Below, one piece after another: positions 1-6,798 of a stretch of 28,063 nucleotides of DNA. This stretch comes from DASSKK01 sp035690495 (lineage in GTDB: Bacteria; Actinomycetota; Actinomycetes; Propionibacteriales; Nocardioidaceae). How positions within the stretch are numbered: the stretch's first letter is position 1; each line of letters starts with the position of its first letter. Made by a program: the position numbers and the translations under genes. The stretch is from NCBI GenBank assembly GCA_035690495.1, contig DASSKK010000073.1, positions 1 to 28,063 on the forward strand, read 5' to 3'. The notes beneath the pieces are model-generated. The model was given only the letters and a program-made list of their open reading frames with translations. It did no database searches and was not told the DNA's origin.

Positions 1-355
1 TCGCCGTCGCGAACGTCGAGTACGACAACGACGACACCTGGGACAAGGTCTTCCCATCCAAAGCCGTGCTCCGATACAACTGCACCTCGTCGGAGGCAGA
101 CCCCAGATACATGAAGTGCGCACCGCCACCGACCGGCGCCGTCGAATCCGTCTCGTCGTCCTGTTGGGTCGGCAGGTAAACCGAACTGTCGTACGCCATC
201 TCGCCCCACGCGGCCTGCGCGCGATCATGCACGGAGACAGTCCCGCCGACAGTCGCCGCGGATGCGGAGACTGTCGGCGCCGCTATCAGGAGCGCAGTGG
301 CGCCCACCGCGAACAAGCTGATGGTGGTTCTCGAATGCGATCGTCTCTGGAACAC
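1..355 (-). CDS. Secreted protein, N-terminal part (cut by window edge)
   Basis: Reading the minus strand from a GTG at 355 gives an open frame of 118 codons running off the left edge. The start is supported by a purine-rich Shine-Dalgarno (GAGGGAGAG, 361-369) five bases upstream. The N-terminus is a Sec signal peptide: basic RRSHSR, a hydrophobic stretch (FAVGATALLIAAP) and an ASA|A-type cleavage site near residue 31. The mature part begins TVGGTVSVHD and later reads GGAHFMYLGSASDEVQLYRS followed by SSLSYSTFAT, which looks like the start of a beta-sandwich extracellular domain. Function is unknown and the C-terminus is not visible. It is transcribed in the same direction as the toxin operon to its right but has its own leader. 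I am confident of the gene and of export, not of any family. Confidence 0.75.
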   Translation of the reverse strand, partial: MFQRRSHSRTTISLFAVGATALLIAAPTVSASAATVGGTVSVHDRAQAAWGEMAYDSSVYLPTQQDDETDSTAPVGGGAHFMYLGSASDEVQLYRSTALDGKTLSQVSSLSYSTFATA

Positions 356-670
356 CGAAGCTCTCCCTCGTCGTGTCAAATCACCGTGCTGACTGTCCAA
401 CCCGCCGGGCCATTCGTGCATGAGGCACATCTTTCGCCTTCGCAACTTCTATCACAGTCCCGCCTTGATTTGGGCTTTCCGTGGGTTCCGGTCTGGTCTC
501 GACCGCCCGTTTGACGCATAAGTGGCGCCGAAGTTGGTGATCTCGCAGCCGACGAGACGTGCGGAGGTGTCAACGTGCAGGATTCCGTAGATCCGTTCGA
601 TGACGGAGACGCCGCCCCAGACCGCCGATCCGGCGCGACCGGTCAGGTGCTGCGACAACGTCGGTCTCTG
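356..670. other. Intergenic region upstream of the secreted protein
   Basis: About 300 bases separate the secreted protein from the end of the broken PIN gene. A minus-strand open frame (452-658) covers part of it, but it has no Shine-Dalgarno and no recognisable family, so I do not call it. The Shine-Dalgarno of the secreted protein is at 361-369. I see no convincing promoter pair or terminator. Confidence 0.4.
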
Positions 671-1088
671 TCACGGCGACGCGAACGGGTTGGTGACCAG
701 GACTCCCCGCAGACGCGCGCCCGTGGCCAGATCCTCGGTCCAGAGCTCGTCACATCCCGGATCGACGCGCGGCCTCCAGGATCATCGCGTCCCAGATCGA
801 CATCTTGTGGTCGAGGGCGGTTCGCGCTGCCCGAAGCACCAGCCGCGCGTCGGAGGGTACGACGTACAGCCGGGCAAGGCCTGCCAAGACCTGTTGCGCC
901 GCCTCGTACCGGACTGGCGGCTGAAGCTTTCCCGTGATCACGACGAACAACTCGAGCATCACCTGCGTGCTGACCACCAAGTCGTGCTCAAATGCGCCAA
1001 GGGCGCGTCGTGCCACCGCTTGCTTGGCCGGCTCTCCGGCGTCGAACTGGGAGGCCCGCACGTTGGTGTCGACGAAGACCCTAGCCAC
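671..1088 (-). pseudogene. PIN-domain ribonuclease, frameshifted
   Basis: PIN-domain proteins are metal-dependent RNases, often VapC-type toxins. Reading from the GTG at 1088 gives VARVFVDTNVRASQFD, then the acidic residue in VMLELFVV and the third in SIWDAMIL. The frame stops early with SGM-TGA at 750. Removing one base from the GGG run (756-758 on the plus strand) restores SGCDELWTEDL and a sensible C-terminus ending VTNPFASP at 671. The fourth acidic residue of the PIN site (TEDL) lies past the break, so the short product should lack a complete active site. The start overlaps the zeta-type gene's stop by 8 bases (GTGGCTAG), so the two are co-translated. Either it is a decaying third gene of the operon or the extra base is a sequencing error. 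No antitoxin of its own is visible. Confidence 0.8.
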
Positions 1089-1752
1089 GGTGCAGGTCGT
1101 CTCGCCTCCACGCCCGCCCGGTCCCTGCGCTGCCGGATCGGGCTCGGTCGGCGATGGCGCCGAGCTCGGAGAACACCGCCGCCTCCAGAAGCGCCTTCGG
1201 AGTCCATGCGGGCCACGACGGTTCGCCGACGAGACGTCCGCGTTCGTACCTCGCGACGATCCGGAACGGAGTCGCAGCACGACTGTTGCCATAGAACGTC
1301 ACCCGGTCCGCCACGTCGCGGGCGGTCGCCACCAGTGGCCACAGTCGGGCATACCGCTCCCGGATCTTGCGCTCCGGAACTTCATGGCCGCCCTGCTCGA
1401 CCCGGAGGGCCACCCGCGCGACCAGCACGCTCTCCGGCACCACCATCACGTGAAGGTGGACCAGGTAGCCCAGCGCTTCCGCCTCGGCGACCAGATCGAC
1501 CTTGCTGGGATGGCTGAACACCGTCTCGGTGATGAAAGACGCGTGCGCCCTCATCAACCGCCGCCTCTCTTCCGCCGCCGCGCGCGAGGCGTCGTAGGCG
1601 TGGTGGGCCTGAGCGTCAGGCCAACGCTCGGCAGCGATCAGATCGGCGTTGACAAATGCCAGCTGTGTGACCGGCTCGAGGGCTTCGCTGACGAATGTCG
1701 ATTTGCCCGCTCCGTTCGGACCTGCCACCAGGTGCAGAACAGGAGTCGACAC
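1081..1752 (-). CDS. Zeta-type toxin / P-loop kinase
   Basis: A 223-residue P-loop protein of the zeta toxin family. Known zeta toxins phosphorylate UDP-N-acetylglucosamine and block peptidoglycan synthesis; that substrate is inferred here, not shown. Visible motifs are Walker A GPNGAGKST (residues 11-19), FVNADLIA (33-40) with the conserved Asp, ITETVFSHPSK (74-84), and the RVxQGGHEVP...RY segment (about 117-134) that binds phosphates in this family. The start is the GTG at 1752, 21 bases after the antitoxin stop; there is no clear Shine-Dalgarno, so translation probably depends on coupling to the antitoxin. The last codons overlap the start of the PIN gene. The long tail after about residue 195 is low-complexity and poorly conserved by eye. 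Confidence 0.88.
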   Translation of the reverse strand: MSTPVLHLVAGPNGAGKSTFVSEALEPVTQLAFVNADLIAAERWPDAQAHHAYDASRAAAEERRRLMRAHASFITETVFSHPSKVDLVAEAEALGYLVHLHVMVVPESVLVARVALRVEQGGHEVPERKIRERYARLWPLVATARDVADRVTFYGNSRAATPFRIVARYERGRLVGEPSWPAWTPKALLEAAVFSELGAIADRARSGSAGTGRAWRRDDLHRG

Positions 1753-1773
1753 AGTCGAAGGCCGCGTGGGAGC

Positions 1774-2130
1774 TCAGGAGTCGGCGGAAGGGCGGATCAC
1801 GAGGTTGCCCTCGTTGTCGGCCTCGGCCCACTTCACGCCGCTAGCCTCGAACTTCTTCTCCAGATCGAGTGAGGCGAGCCGGGTCGCAAAGCGCTCATCC
1901 CAGACTGCGCGGACGATTGCCTGCTCACGCTCGTGGAGCGCGTCGTAGGGACCCTCGCCGGCCAGCACGGCCTCCACGTCACGATGGCTGACATTGGCGG
2001 AGGCCTCGAACTCCCTGCCGATGCGCGCCCAATGGTCGATCTGCTGGGCGGCACTGCGGCTTTGCAGCGCGCCGGTCGACTTGGCGGCGGCGAAGAGGTC
2101 CCCATCGATTCGCGTCGGCATCGTGGACAT
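1774..2130 (-). CDS. ParD-like antitoxin of the zeta toxin operon
   Basis: A 118-residue protein with the profile of the ParD-like antitoxin family often found next to zeta-type kinases: MPTRIDGDLFAAAKSTG, then the conserved SRSAAQQIDHWARIGREFEAS segment (a ribbon-helix-helix-like DNA-binding start) and VSHRDVEAVLAGEGPYDAL. It should bind both its own promoter and the downstream toxin. The frame is open further upstream, but I place the start at the ATG at 2130 because a TACACT -10 box sits exactly six bases before it, giving a leaderless transcript, and the operator palindrome lies just upstream. The ATG at 2121 is an alternative. It is the first gene of an antitoxin-zeta-PIN operon. Confidence 0.85.
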   Translation of the reverse strand: MSTMPTRIDGDLFAAAKSTGALQSRSAAQQIDHWARIGREFEASANVSHRDVEAVLAGEGPYDALHEREQAIVRAVWDERFATRLASLDLEKKFEASGVKWAEADNEGNLVIRPSADS

Positions 2131-2154
2131 GGCCTCAGTGTAGCATCTTGCTAC
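2131..2154 (-). promoter_or_regulatory. Promoter and operator of the ParD-zeta-PIN operon
   Basis: On the minus strand TACACT (2142-2137) is followed by six bases and the ATG at 2130, a leaderless arrangement. A perfect inverted repeat GTAGCA-TCT-TGCTAC (2140-2154) overlaps this -10 box. That position fits autorepression by the antitoxin, which is typical of such modules. No good -35 hexamer is visible. Confidence 0.6.
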
Positions 2155-2335
2155 GTCGATGGCTGAGCTGTCACCCGGGCTCGGGCCGCCGGAGCGCCGA
2201 TGATCCGCGCCGCCAACCGCGGTGAGCCAGGGCCGCGGCTGAAACGTGTCGGCGAACAGGGAGCGCCGACCCGCGGCGACCTGGCCGCAGGCCGCGTACA
2301 ACTCCCTCCGCAGCAAGCGTGTCCAGACAGCCGGA
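2155..2335. other. Intergenic region without a recognised gene
   Basis: This stretch lies between the toxin operon promoter and the terminator of the large surface protein. Open frames cross it on both strands, including one in frame with the antitoxin, but none has a ribosome binding site or a recognisable family. I see nothing else in it. Confidence 0.4.
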
Positions 2336-2365
2336 AGCCCCGGCCCTGCGAAGAGGGCCGGGGCT
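2336..2365 (-). terminator. Strong GC hairpin after the large surface protein
   Basis: A 12-bp perfect stem (AGCCCCGGCCCT / AGGGCCGGGGCT) with a 6-base loop lies about 60 bases past the stop of the surface protein at 2425. There is no U-tract, which is common in high-GC genomes. A second short inverted repeat, CTCGTTC-A-GAACGAG (2387-2401), lies between the stop and this hairpin. Both probably end the surface-protein transcript. Confidence 0.75.
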
Positions 2366-2424
2366 CCCGGATTGCTACTAGGTTGTCTCGTTCAGAACGA
2401 GTGAGACTGGATGTCTAACTCGTC

Positions 2425-4920
2425 CTACGGCTGCGAAGCGAAGACCTGGTCGCCGACTGCCTGGCTCTTCTGGGAGGTACCCGAGCCAGCGGTGACCGTG
2501 TCGCCATCGGTGCCCTGCTTCGCGGTCACGATGTAGTGTCCACCGCTTGCCGGAGTCACAGCGAACGTGACGTTGATGGTCACCGTGTCCGCTGTGCCTG
2601 CGGCCGTCCCGTCCGTCGCGGAGTTGACCGTGCCGGCGTGCCCGGTCCCACCCGCGTCGAAGTACTGAACCGTGAAGTCGGATCCGTCAGCGTCCACACT
2701 GCTGTTGTTGACGTCCTCGTTATAGGTAACGGTGATGTCCTCCGTGCTAGCTGGCACAGTCGCTCCCGCGGCCGACGCGAACGCCGGAGCGCCGGTCGTG
2801 GTTGCCGCGCCCGACTTGACCGGACCCGCGGTAGCGCTGGGTGCGCTCTCCTCGCCGCCCTCGTCGACCGAGGTCACGGTGTAGCAGTACTCCGGGTCGG
2901 TTCCAGTGGTCGGGGTTGCCGGCGCGCTGGTGTCGTTGAACGTGTACGACCCGCCGGCCGGGTTCGTGTCATCGACAGATCCGACCTTGCTGTACTTGGT
3001 CGTGTCCGTCGTGCAGGTGATCGGTCCACCGGTGATCGTCGGCTGAGTCGCCGTTGCCCGGTACACGTTGTACGACGCCACCGTGTCCGTCGCCGAGTCG
3101 TCGAAGGTGACGTCAACACCGCCCTTAGTGGTGTTCTCCGCCGCCGTCACGCCGGTTGGCGCGCTCGGAGCCACGTCGTTGAGCTGGAACGTGGACTGAC
3201 CAGACGGAGTGTCGTTGTAGAACAGCCCGCCGAGGGTGTCGTCGACCGACAACGCGTCCTCGAACTGCGCCATAGTGACCGTGCTGTACGTGGTCGCGCT
3301 GCCGCTCTTGACCTGGAACACGTCATTGCTGTCGTAGTAGTAGGTCGCAGGAGCGTCGGTCTCGAAGAAGTCCGCGCCCTTGTTGACCGAGGTCACCGTA
3401 CCCCCTGGCGTGATTGCACCTGTGGCTGCCTCGGGCGCGACGATGTCGGTCTCCTGGCCGACGCCGAAGGACTCGCTCGGGGTGCCATCCGCATTCAGGC
3501 TCAGAGTGTCGTTATCCGCGTCGTCGGCGAAGACAACCGGACGGAAGTCCTCGGTCCCAGCCTTCACGGAGAATGTCACCGTGCCGCCGGTCACGGCGAC
3601 CTGGTCGGTGCTGCCGCCCGCCGCGCCGTTCACCACGGTCACGCTCGCGTCCGAGGCCGCCAGCGTGGCCACGTTGCCGGAGCCTCCGGGGTTGGTGCCC
3701 TTGAAAGTCACCACGCCGTTGGCGGAGTTCTGCGTCACCTGGTCAGCGGTCGGCAGCACGATGTCCACGTGAGTGGCGTCGGTGATGCCGGTGACCGTGT
3801 AGGTCAGAACGTCATTGGCGTTCGCCGTAGCCGCTCCGCCTGCGACCGTGTAGGTCTGGTTCGACTGGACCGACTGGGCCGCCGCCTCCATGGCCGCCTG
3901 CGCGGCGGCGGACACGGCGTTCGGGCCACCGAAGATGGCGCCGTCGGACAGCGTGTTGGCGTTGTCCTTCAGGTAGCTAAGGACCGAGGTGCCCGGGTTG
4001 TTCACGTTGTTGGTGATCAGCAGCGGGCGGTTCTGCTTGCCCGTCAGCGGGCCACCGGACAGCGCGTCGGCGCCGTAGCCCATGGTGTAGCCGGAGGCCA
4101 CGTTCACACCCGTGGTGTTGAAGCCCAGGTTGGCCACCTCGTAGTTCGCCACCGCGACCGAGGTGCCGGCGCGGTCGGTGCCTGCCAGCCGCTTGTCCAC
4201 GGTGATGCCGTTGGTCTCGAGCTTGTCGATGACAGCCTGGCCGACGGCGTTCGGGCCACCAAGGACCACCACGTGTGTGACACCAGCAGCCTTGAGGGCG
4301 TTGATGACAACATCCTTGATGGTGCTCTGGCTGCTCAGGCCGAGCGCGTGGCCGTCGTACTCCATCGGGCCGCCACCGAGGGCGTCCGGGAAGTTGGTGC
4401 CGGTCGCCACGACGCCGAGGTCGTCGCTCGCGCCGCCCGCGTCGATCACAGCCGCGTCGGTCTCGAAGCGGTCCGTGCCCGCGACCCGGGTGACGTTGTA
4501 ACCAGCGCCCTGCAGAGCGGCGACCTGTGCGTCGCTGATCGCGTTGGGGCCGCCGACCACGATGATGTCCGTGGTGCCCTGCTGCTGCAGCTGCTGCAGC
4601 GTCTCATCGGGAGTCTTGTTCTCCCGGGTGAGCAGGATCGGGGCCTTCTTGGCGCCGGCCAGATAGTTGGCCGAGAGCGCGTCGGCGTAGTTGCCCTGCG
4701 TGCCGTTGGCCAGAATCGCCGTCGTGTTGGTGCTGCTAAAGGTGTCGGCGACGGTTGCGGCAGTGCCGTACCGGTTGGCGCCGGCGATCCGGTCGAAACT
4801 GAATCCTGTGTCGGCGCTGGCCGCAGCGGCGCCAGCTAGGGCGGTACCCGCTACTACGGCGCCCGACGCTACGACCGCGAAGGCCGCACGGCGAGTTCGC
4901 CTAGTTGGTGACTTACTCAA
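2425..4920 (-). CDS. Cell-surface protein with three CWB2 repeats and FN3-like domain
   Basis: A secreted protein of about 831 residues. It has a Sec signal peptide (TRRTRRAAFAVV ... ASA|DT, cut near residue 40 counted from the upstream ATG). Three putative cell-wall-binding type 2 repeats (PF04122) follow at about 46-145, 146-245 and 246-355, each with an RxAGxxR start and a VVGGPNA-type motif. In Clostridioides difficile such triplets anchor surface proteins to an anionic wall polymer. Residues 360-590 are Thr/Val-rich beta structure of unknown kind, 589-705 resemble fibronectin type III (SAPTGVTAAENTT, YNVYRA, YCYTVTSVD), and 714-835 look like a bacterial Ig-like domain. I choose the TTG at 4920 because a GGAGG lies five bases before it; the in-frame ATG at 4932 has no Shine-Dalgarno and itself contains that site. 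Either start keeps the signal peptide. Confidence 0.88.
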   Translation of the reverse strand: MSKSPTRRTRRAAFAVVASGAVVAGTALAGAAAASADTGFSFDRIAGANRYGTAATVADTFSSTNTTAILANGTQGNYADALSANYLAGAKKAPILLTRENKTPDETLQQLQQQGTTDIIVVGGPNAISDAQVAALQGAGYNVTRVAGTDRFETDAAVIDAGGASDDLGVVATGTNFPDALGGGPMEYDGHALGLSSQSTIKDVVINALKAAGVTHVVVLGGPNAVGQAVIDKLETNGITVDKRLAGTDRAGTSVAVANYEVANLGFNTTGVNVASGYTMGYGADALSGGPLTGKQNRPLLITNNVNNPGTSVLSYLKDNANTLSDGAIFGGPNAVSAAAQAAMEAAAQSVQSNQTYTVAGGAATANANDVLTYTVTGITDATHVDIVLPTADQVTQNSANGVVTFKGTNPGGSGNVATLAASDASVTVVNGAAGGSTDQVAVTGGTVTFSVKAGTEDFRPVVFADDADNDTLSLNADGTPSESFGVGQETDIVAPEAATGAITPGGTVTSVNKGADFFETDAPATYYYDSNDVFQVKSGSATTYSTVTMAQFEDALSVDDTLGGLFYNDTPSGQSTFQLNDVAPSAPTGVTAAENTTKGGVDVTFDDSATDTVASYNVYRATATQPTITGGPITCTTDTTKYSKVGSVDDTNPAGGSYTFNDTSAPATPTTGTDPEYCYTVTSVDEGGEESAPSATAGPVKSGAATTTGAPAFASAAGATVPASTEDITVTYNEDVNNSSVDADGSDFTVQYFDAGGTGHAGTVNSATDGTAAGTADTVTINVTFAVTPASGGHYIVTAKQGTDGDTVTAGSGTSQKSQAVGDQVFASQP

Positions 4921-4941
4921 GATCTCCTCCATAGAGACTTA

Positions 4942-4956
4942 GTTCGAACTTCGAAC
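4942..4956. promoter_or_regulatory. Palindrome before the large surface protein gene
   Basis: A perfect inverted repeat, GTTCGAA-C-TTCGAAC, lies about 20 bases before the TTG start, inside the predicted 5' leader. It could be a repressor site or an RNA hairpin next to the ribosome binding site. A second small hairpin, GGGGA-TCG-TCCCC, follows at 4960-4972. Confidence 0.45.
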
Positions 4957-5036
4957 AGTGGGGATCGTCCCCCGGTGAACGACTGCGACCCCAGGGGGTT
5001 CAGTCTCCCGGCCGACCTTCCAGGCGGCAGAACCGG

Positions 5037-5064
5037 ACTGTACTCGCATCAGATCCTTGTGCAA
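5037..5064 (-). promoter_or_regulatory. Sigma-70-type promoter of the large surface protein
   Basis: On the minus strand TTGCAC (5064-5059), a 16-base spacer and TACAGT (5042-5037) make a good housekeeping-type promoter. The predicted transcript would start near 5030 and carry a leader of about 110 bases before the TTG at 4920. Confidence 0.55.
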
Positions 5065-5531
5065 TCTCAGGGTCCTTCTACGAGTGCCAGCCACGATGCT
5101 GCCTGCGGCATCCTGTCGGGCCGAGGACGGACACATGGGTATTCGTCCCGTGAAGCCGAGCCTAGGGGACCGTATCGTGTTTGTCGCCCCTTTCGCATCT
5201 GTGAGTAAAGAAATAGCATCACGGAACGGCAACGATGCACGTGGTGCGAAGGTTACGGGAGGGGCAGGAGATCCGCCTGTAGGCGCGCCGCTGGCCCAGC
5301 CGGGCTCATCCTCTCGACAAGTTCGCTGATGCGCAACTGTCGCAGGGGTTTCGCCCGGAGCGGCCCGACCCCTATCGGTACTGCCGTCCTGGCCTGGTGC
5401 GGACCGCGGTACCGGCAAGGCTGGCCCGCCCGCGCCCGAGGGAAGGGCCTTGGAGAACCATTCGCGTGGCTGAGCTAACCGGTGCAGGCTTGGGCAGCAG
5501 CCGGCTTGCGATCGGCCCGAGGGGTGGGATC
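5065..5531. other. Long intergenic region between surface protein and small membrane protein
   Basis: No open frame here has a convincing start or family. The minus strand has G-rich and hairpin-forming segments between about 5090 and 5215, including GGACG...CGTCC (about 5127-5150), which could be part of an RNA element, but the predicted surface-protein promoter lies downstream of it. Just before 5532 is the GAGGGGTGGG ribosome binding site of the next gene. Confidence 0.4.
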
Positions 5532-5828
5532 ATGTCAGTGAGCGAACGCGAACGACGCGAACTCACGGAGGCATCGGTGAGCACCATCGGCGAAGCGCCG
5601 ACCGACACGCTGTTCAGCAGCCTGCCTCCCAACGGCTGGGGCGAGGTCGCCACCAAGCGCGACCTGGAAGTTCTCGCCGCTCGAACCGACCCTCGCTTCG
5701 ACGTGCTCGAAGCGAAGCTCGGCTCCATGATGGCAACCTTCGACGCGAAGATTCGCGCTCTGCAGTGGATCGTCGGTCTCCTGACCGTGCTGGTCGCCGC
5801 CGTGCTGGCCACCCTCATAGCCAGCTGA
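5532..5828 (+). CDS. Small membrane-anchored coiled-coil protein
   Basis: A 98-residue protein starting at the ATG at 5532, which has a GAGGGGTGGG Shine-Dalgarno a few bases upstream; the frame is open further upstream but without a start signal. The N-terminal half is polar (MSVSERERRELTEASV), residues about 40-70 (EVATKRDLEVLAARTDPRFDVLEAKLGSM) have heptad-like spacing suggesting a coiled coil, and residues about 76-96 (IVGLLTVLVAAVLATLI) form one C-terminal membrane helix. This layout is shared by many small actinobacterial and phage-linked proteins of unknown function. No enzyme motif is present. It stands alone before a repeat cluster. Confidence 0.65.
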   Translation: MSVSERERRELTEASVSTIGEAPTDTLFSSLPPNGWGEVATKRDLEVLAARTDPRFDVLEAKLGSMMATFDAKIRALQWIVGLLTVLVAAVLATLIAS

Positions 5829-5869
5829 CTTCGCCGTCGGCCGGGGGTCTTTGCAAGATCGACAGATCG

Positions 5870-6058
5870 GGTGGTTTCGAGACGCTCCTCCGCTTCGCTC
5901 CCCCCGCTCCTCAACCACCGGGGCTCCCCCGCTCCTCAACCACCGGTGTGGGCGTCGGGAGTGGTTTCGAGACGCTCCTCCGCTTCGCTCCCCCGCTCCT
6001 CAACCACCGGGGCTCCGGCGCTCCTCAACCACCGGGGCTCCGGCGCTCCTCAACCACC
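5870..6058. repeat. Dispersed repeat cluster A
   Basis: Two nearly full copies (5870-5919 and 5961-6009) of a unit of about 49 bases that begins GGTGGTTTCGAGACG, continues with CTCCTCCGCTTCGCTCC and ends GCTCCTCAACCACC. The ends are inverted repeats (GGTGGTT / AACCACC), so each copy can fold into a hairpin. Three shorter tandem copies of the last 26 bases (GGGGCTCC...CAACCACC) follow the full copies. The same unit recurs at 6762-6789 (partial) and 8066-8255. Confidence 0.9.
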
Positions 6059-6156
6059 TGTGGGCCGGGCTGGGTGACTCGTTGCCGGTACCGCTGCACC
6101 GACCTGGCGCCTGCGGCCGCACCGACAAGCGTCGTGCCTCCGCCGGCCGCAACCGG

Positions 6157-6192
6157 TTGTGTGGCGGTGGCCGTTTCATGTAACGTAGCCGT
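6157..6192 (+). promoter_or_regulatory. mazEF promoter (leaderless type)
   Basis: TTGTGT (6157-6162), an 18-base spacer and TAACGT (6181-6186) are followed by six bases and the ATG at 6193. The transcript should begin at or next to the start codon. Confidence 0.6.
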
Positions 6193-6414
6193 ATGTCTTC
6201 GACTCGCGAGCGCGTACGTCTCCATCGGCAGAAGCTCCGTAAGCAGGGGCTTCGCCCCGTCCAGATCTGGGTGCCGGATGTGCGTGCTCCCGAGTTCGCG
6301 GCAGAAGCACACCGCCAGTCCGCGGCAATCGCCGCCAGTGAGACGGAGGCGGATGATCAGGCCTTCGTCGACGCCATCTCCTGGGAGTGGGACGACACGG
6401 AGCACAGTGAGTGA
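6193..6414 (+). CDS. mazE: MazE-type antitoxin
   Basis: A 73-residue protein matching the actinobacterial and proteobacterial MazE antitoxin family by its start, RERVRLHRQKLRKQGLRPVQIWVPDVRAP, where the basic segment and the strand QIWVPD form the DNA-binding part. The acidic C-terminus (SWEWDDTEHSE) is the usual toxin-wrapping tail. It should neutralise the RNase encoded next and repress the promoter. The start is the ATG at 6193, six bases after a TAACGT box. Its stop overlaps the toxin start by four bases (GTGA), so toxin translation is coupled to antitoxin translation. Confidence 0.9.
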   Translation: MSSTRERVRLHRQKLRKQGLRPVQIWVPDVRAPEFAAEAHRQSAAIAASETEADDQAFVDAISWEWDDTEHSE

Positions 6415-6740
6415 GGCGGGGAGATGTCTTCACCGCCGCCACCCACGGTCCGTACACGGGCAAGCCGCGGCTGGTCGTGATCGTTCAGGATGACCGATTC
6501 GATGCCACCGCTTCGGTGACCGTTTGCCCGCTGACCACCCATCACGTTGACGCGCCACTGACACGGCTTCCAATGGAGGCGACGGAGATGAACGGGCTGG
6601 AGCAACCATCCAGTCTAATGATCGACAAGGTCACGACGATGCCTCGGGCGAGCCTTCAAGACCGGCTGGGCCGGCTTCCGGAAGCCGATCTCGTGCGCCT
6701 CAATCGCGCATTGCTCGTCTTCCTCGGTCTCGCCGGCTGA
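6411..6740 (+). CDS. mazF: MazF/PemK family toxin
   Basis: A 109-residue MazF/PemK-type endoribonuclease, which cleaves mRNA at short specific sequences. Visible features are MRRGDVFTAA at the start (the conserved RGD/RGEV strand), KPRLVVIVQDD, VTVCPLTTH, and the C-terminal LIDKVTTMPRASL followed by LGRL, matching the family's strand-and-helix pattern. The length fits the family. The start is a GTG at 6411 overlapping the antitoxin stop. It is convergent with the fic gene, separated by a short gap that holds a partial copy of the dispersed repeat. Confidence 0.92.
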   Translation: MRRGDVFTAATHGPYTGKPRLVVIVQDDRFDATASVTVCPLTTHHVDAPLTRLPMEATEMNGLEQPSSLMIDKVTTMPRASLQDRLGRLPEADLVRLNRALLVFLGLAG

Positions 6741-6761
6741 CCGCACCGCCGCCCGCGCGCC

Positions 6762-6789
6762 CGGCTTCGCTCCCCGTCCTCAACCACCG
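6762..6789. repeat. Partial dispersed repeat
   Basis: CGGCTTCGCTCC followed by CTCAACCACCG is the right-hand part of the repeat unit seen at 5870-6058 and 8066-8255. It lies between the convergent mazF and fic genes. Confidence 0.7.
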
Positions 6790-6798
6790 CCGGTGCCA

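Noticed and set aside
452..658. Small minus-strand frame after the PIN gene
   Set aside because: No ribosome binding site, no family; probably chance.
2131..2316. Longer ParD-like antitoxin from 2316
   Set aside because: The extension does not resemble the family and would run through the operator and -10 box.
2536..4839. Long plus-strand open frame opposite the large surface protein
   Set aside because: It is an antisense frame kept open by high GC; the minus strand has a signal peptide and clear CWB2 repeats.
5090..5215. Possible c-di-AMP (ydaO-type) riboswitch before the large surface protein
   Set aside because: A few short matches (CCGACAG, GCAGGC-like) occur, but the required order of conserved segments is not there and the best promoter lies downstream of it.
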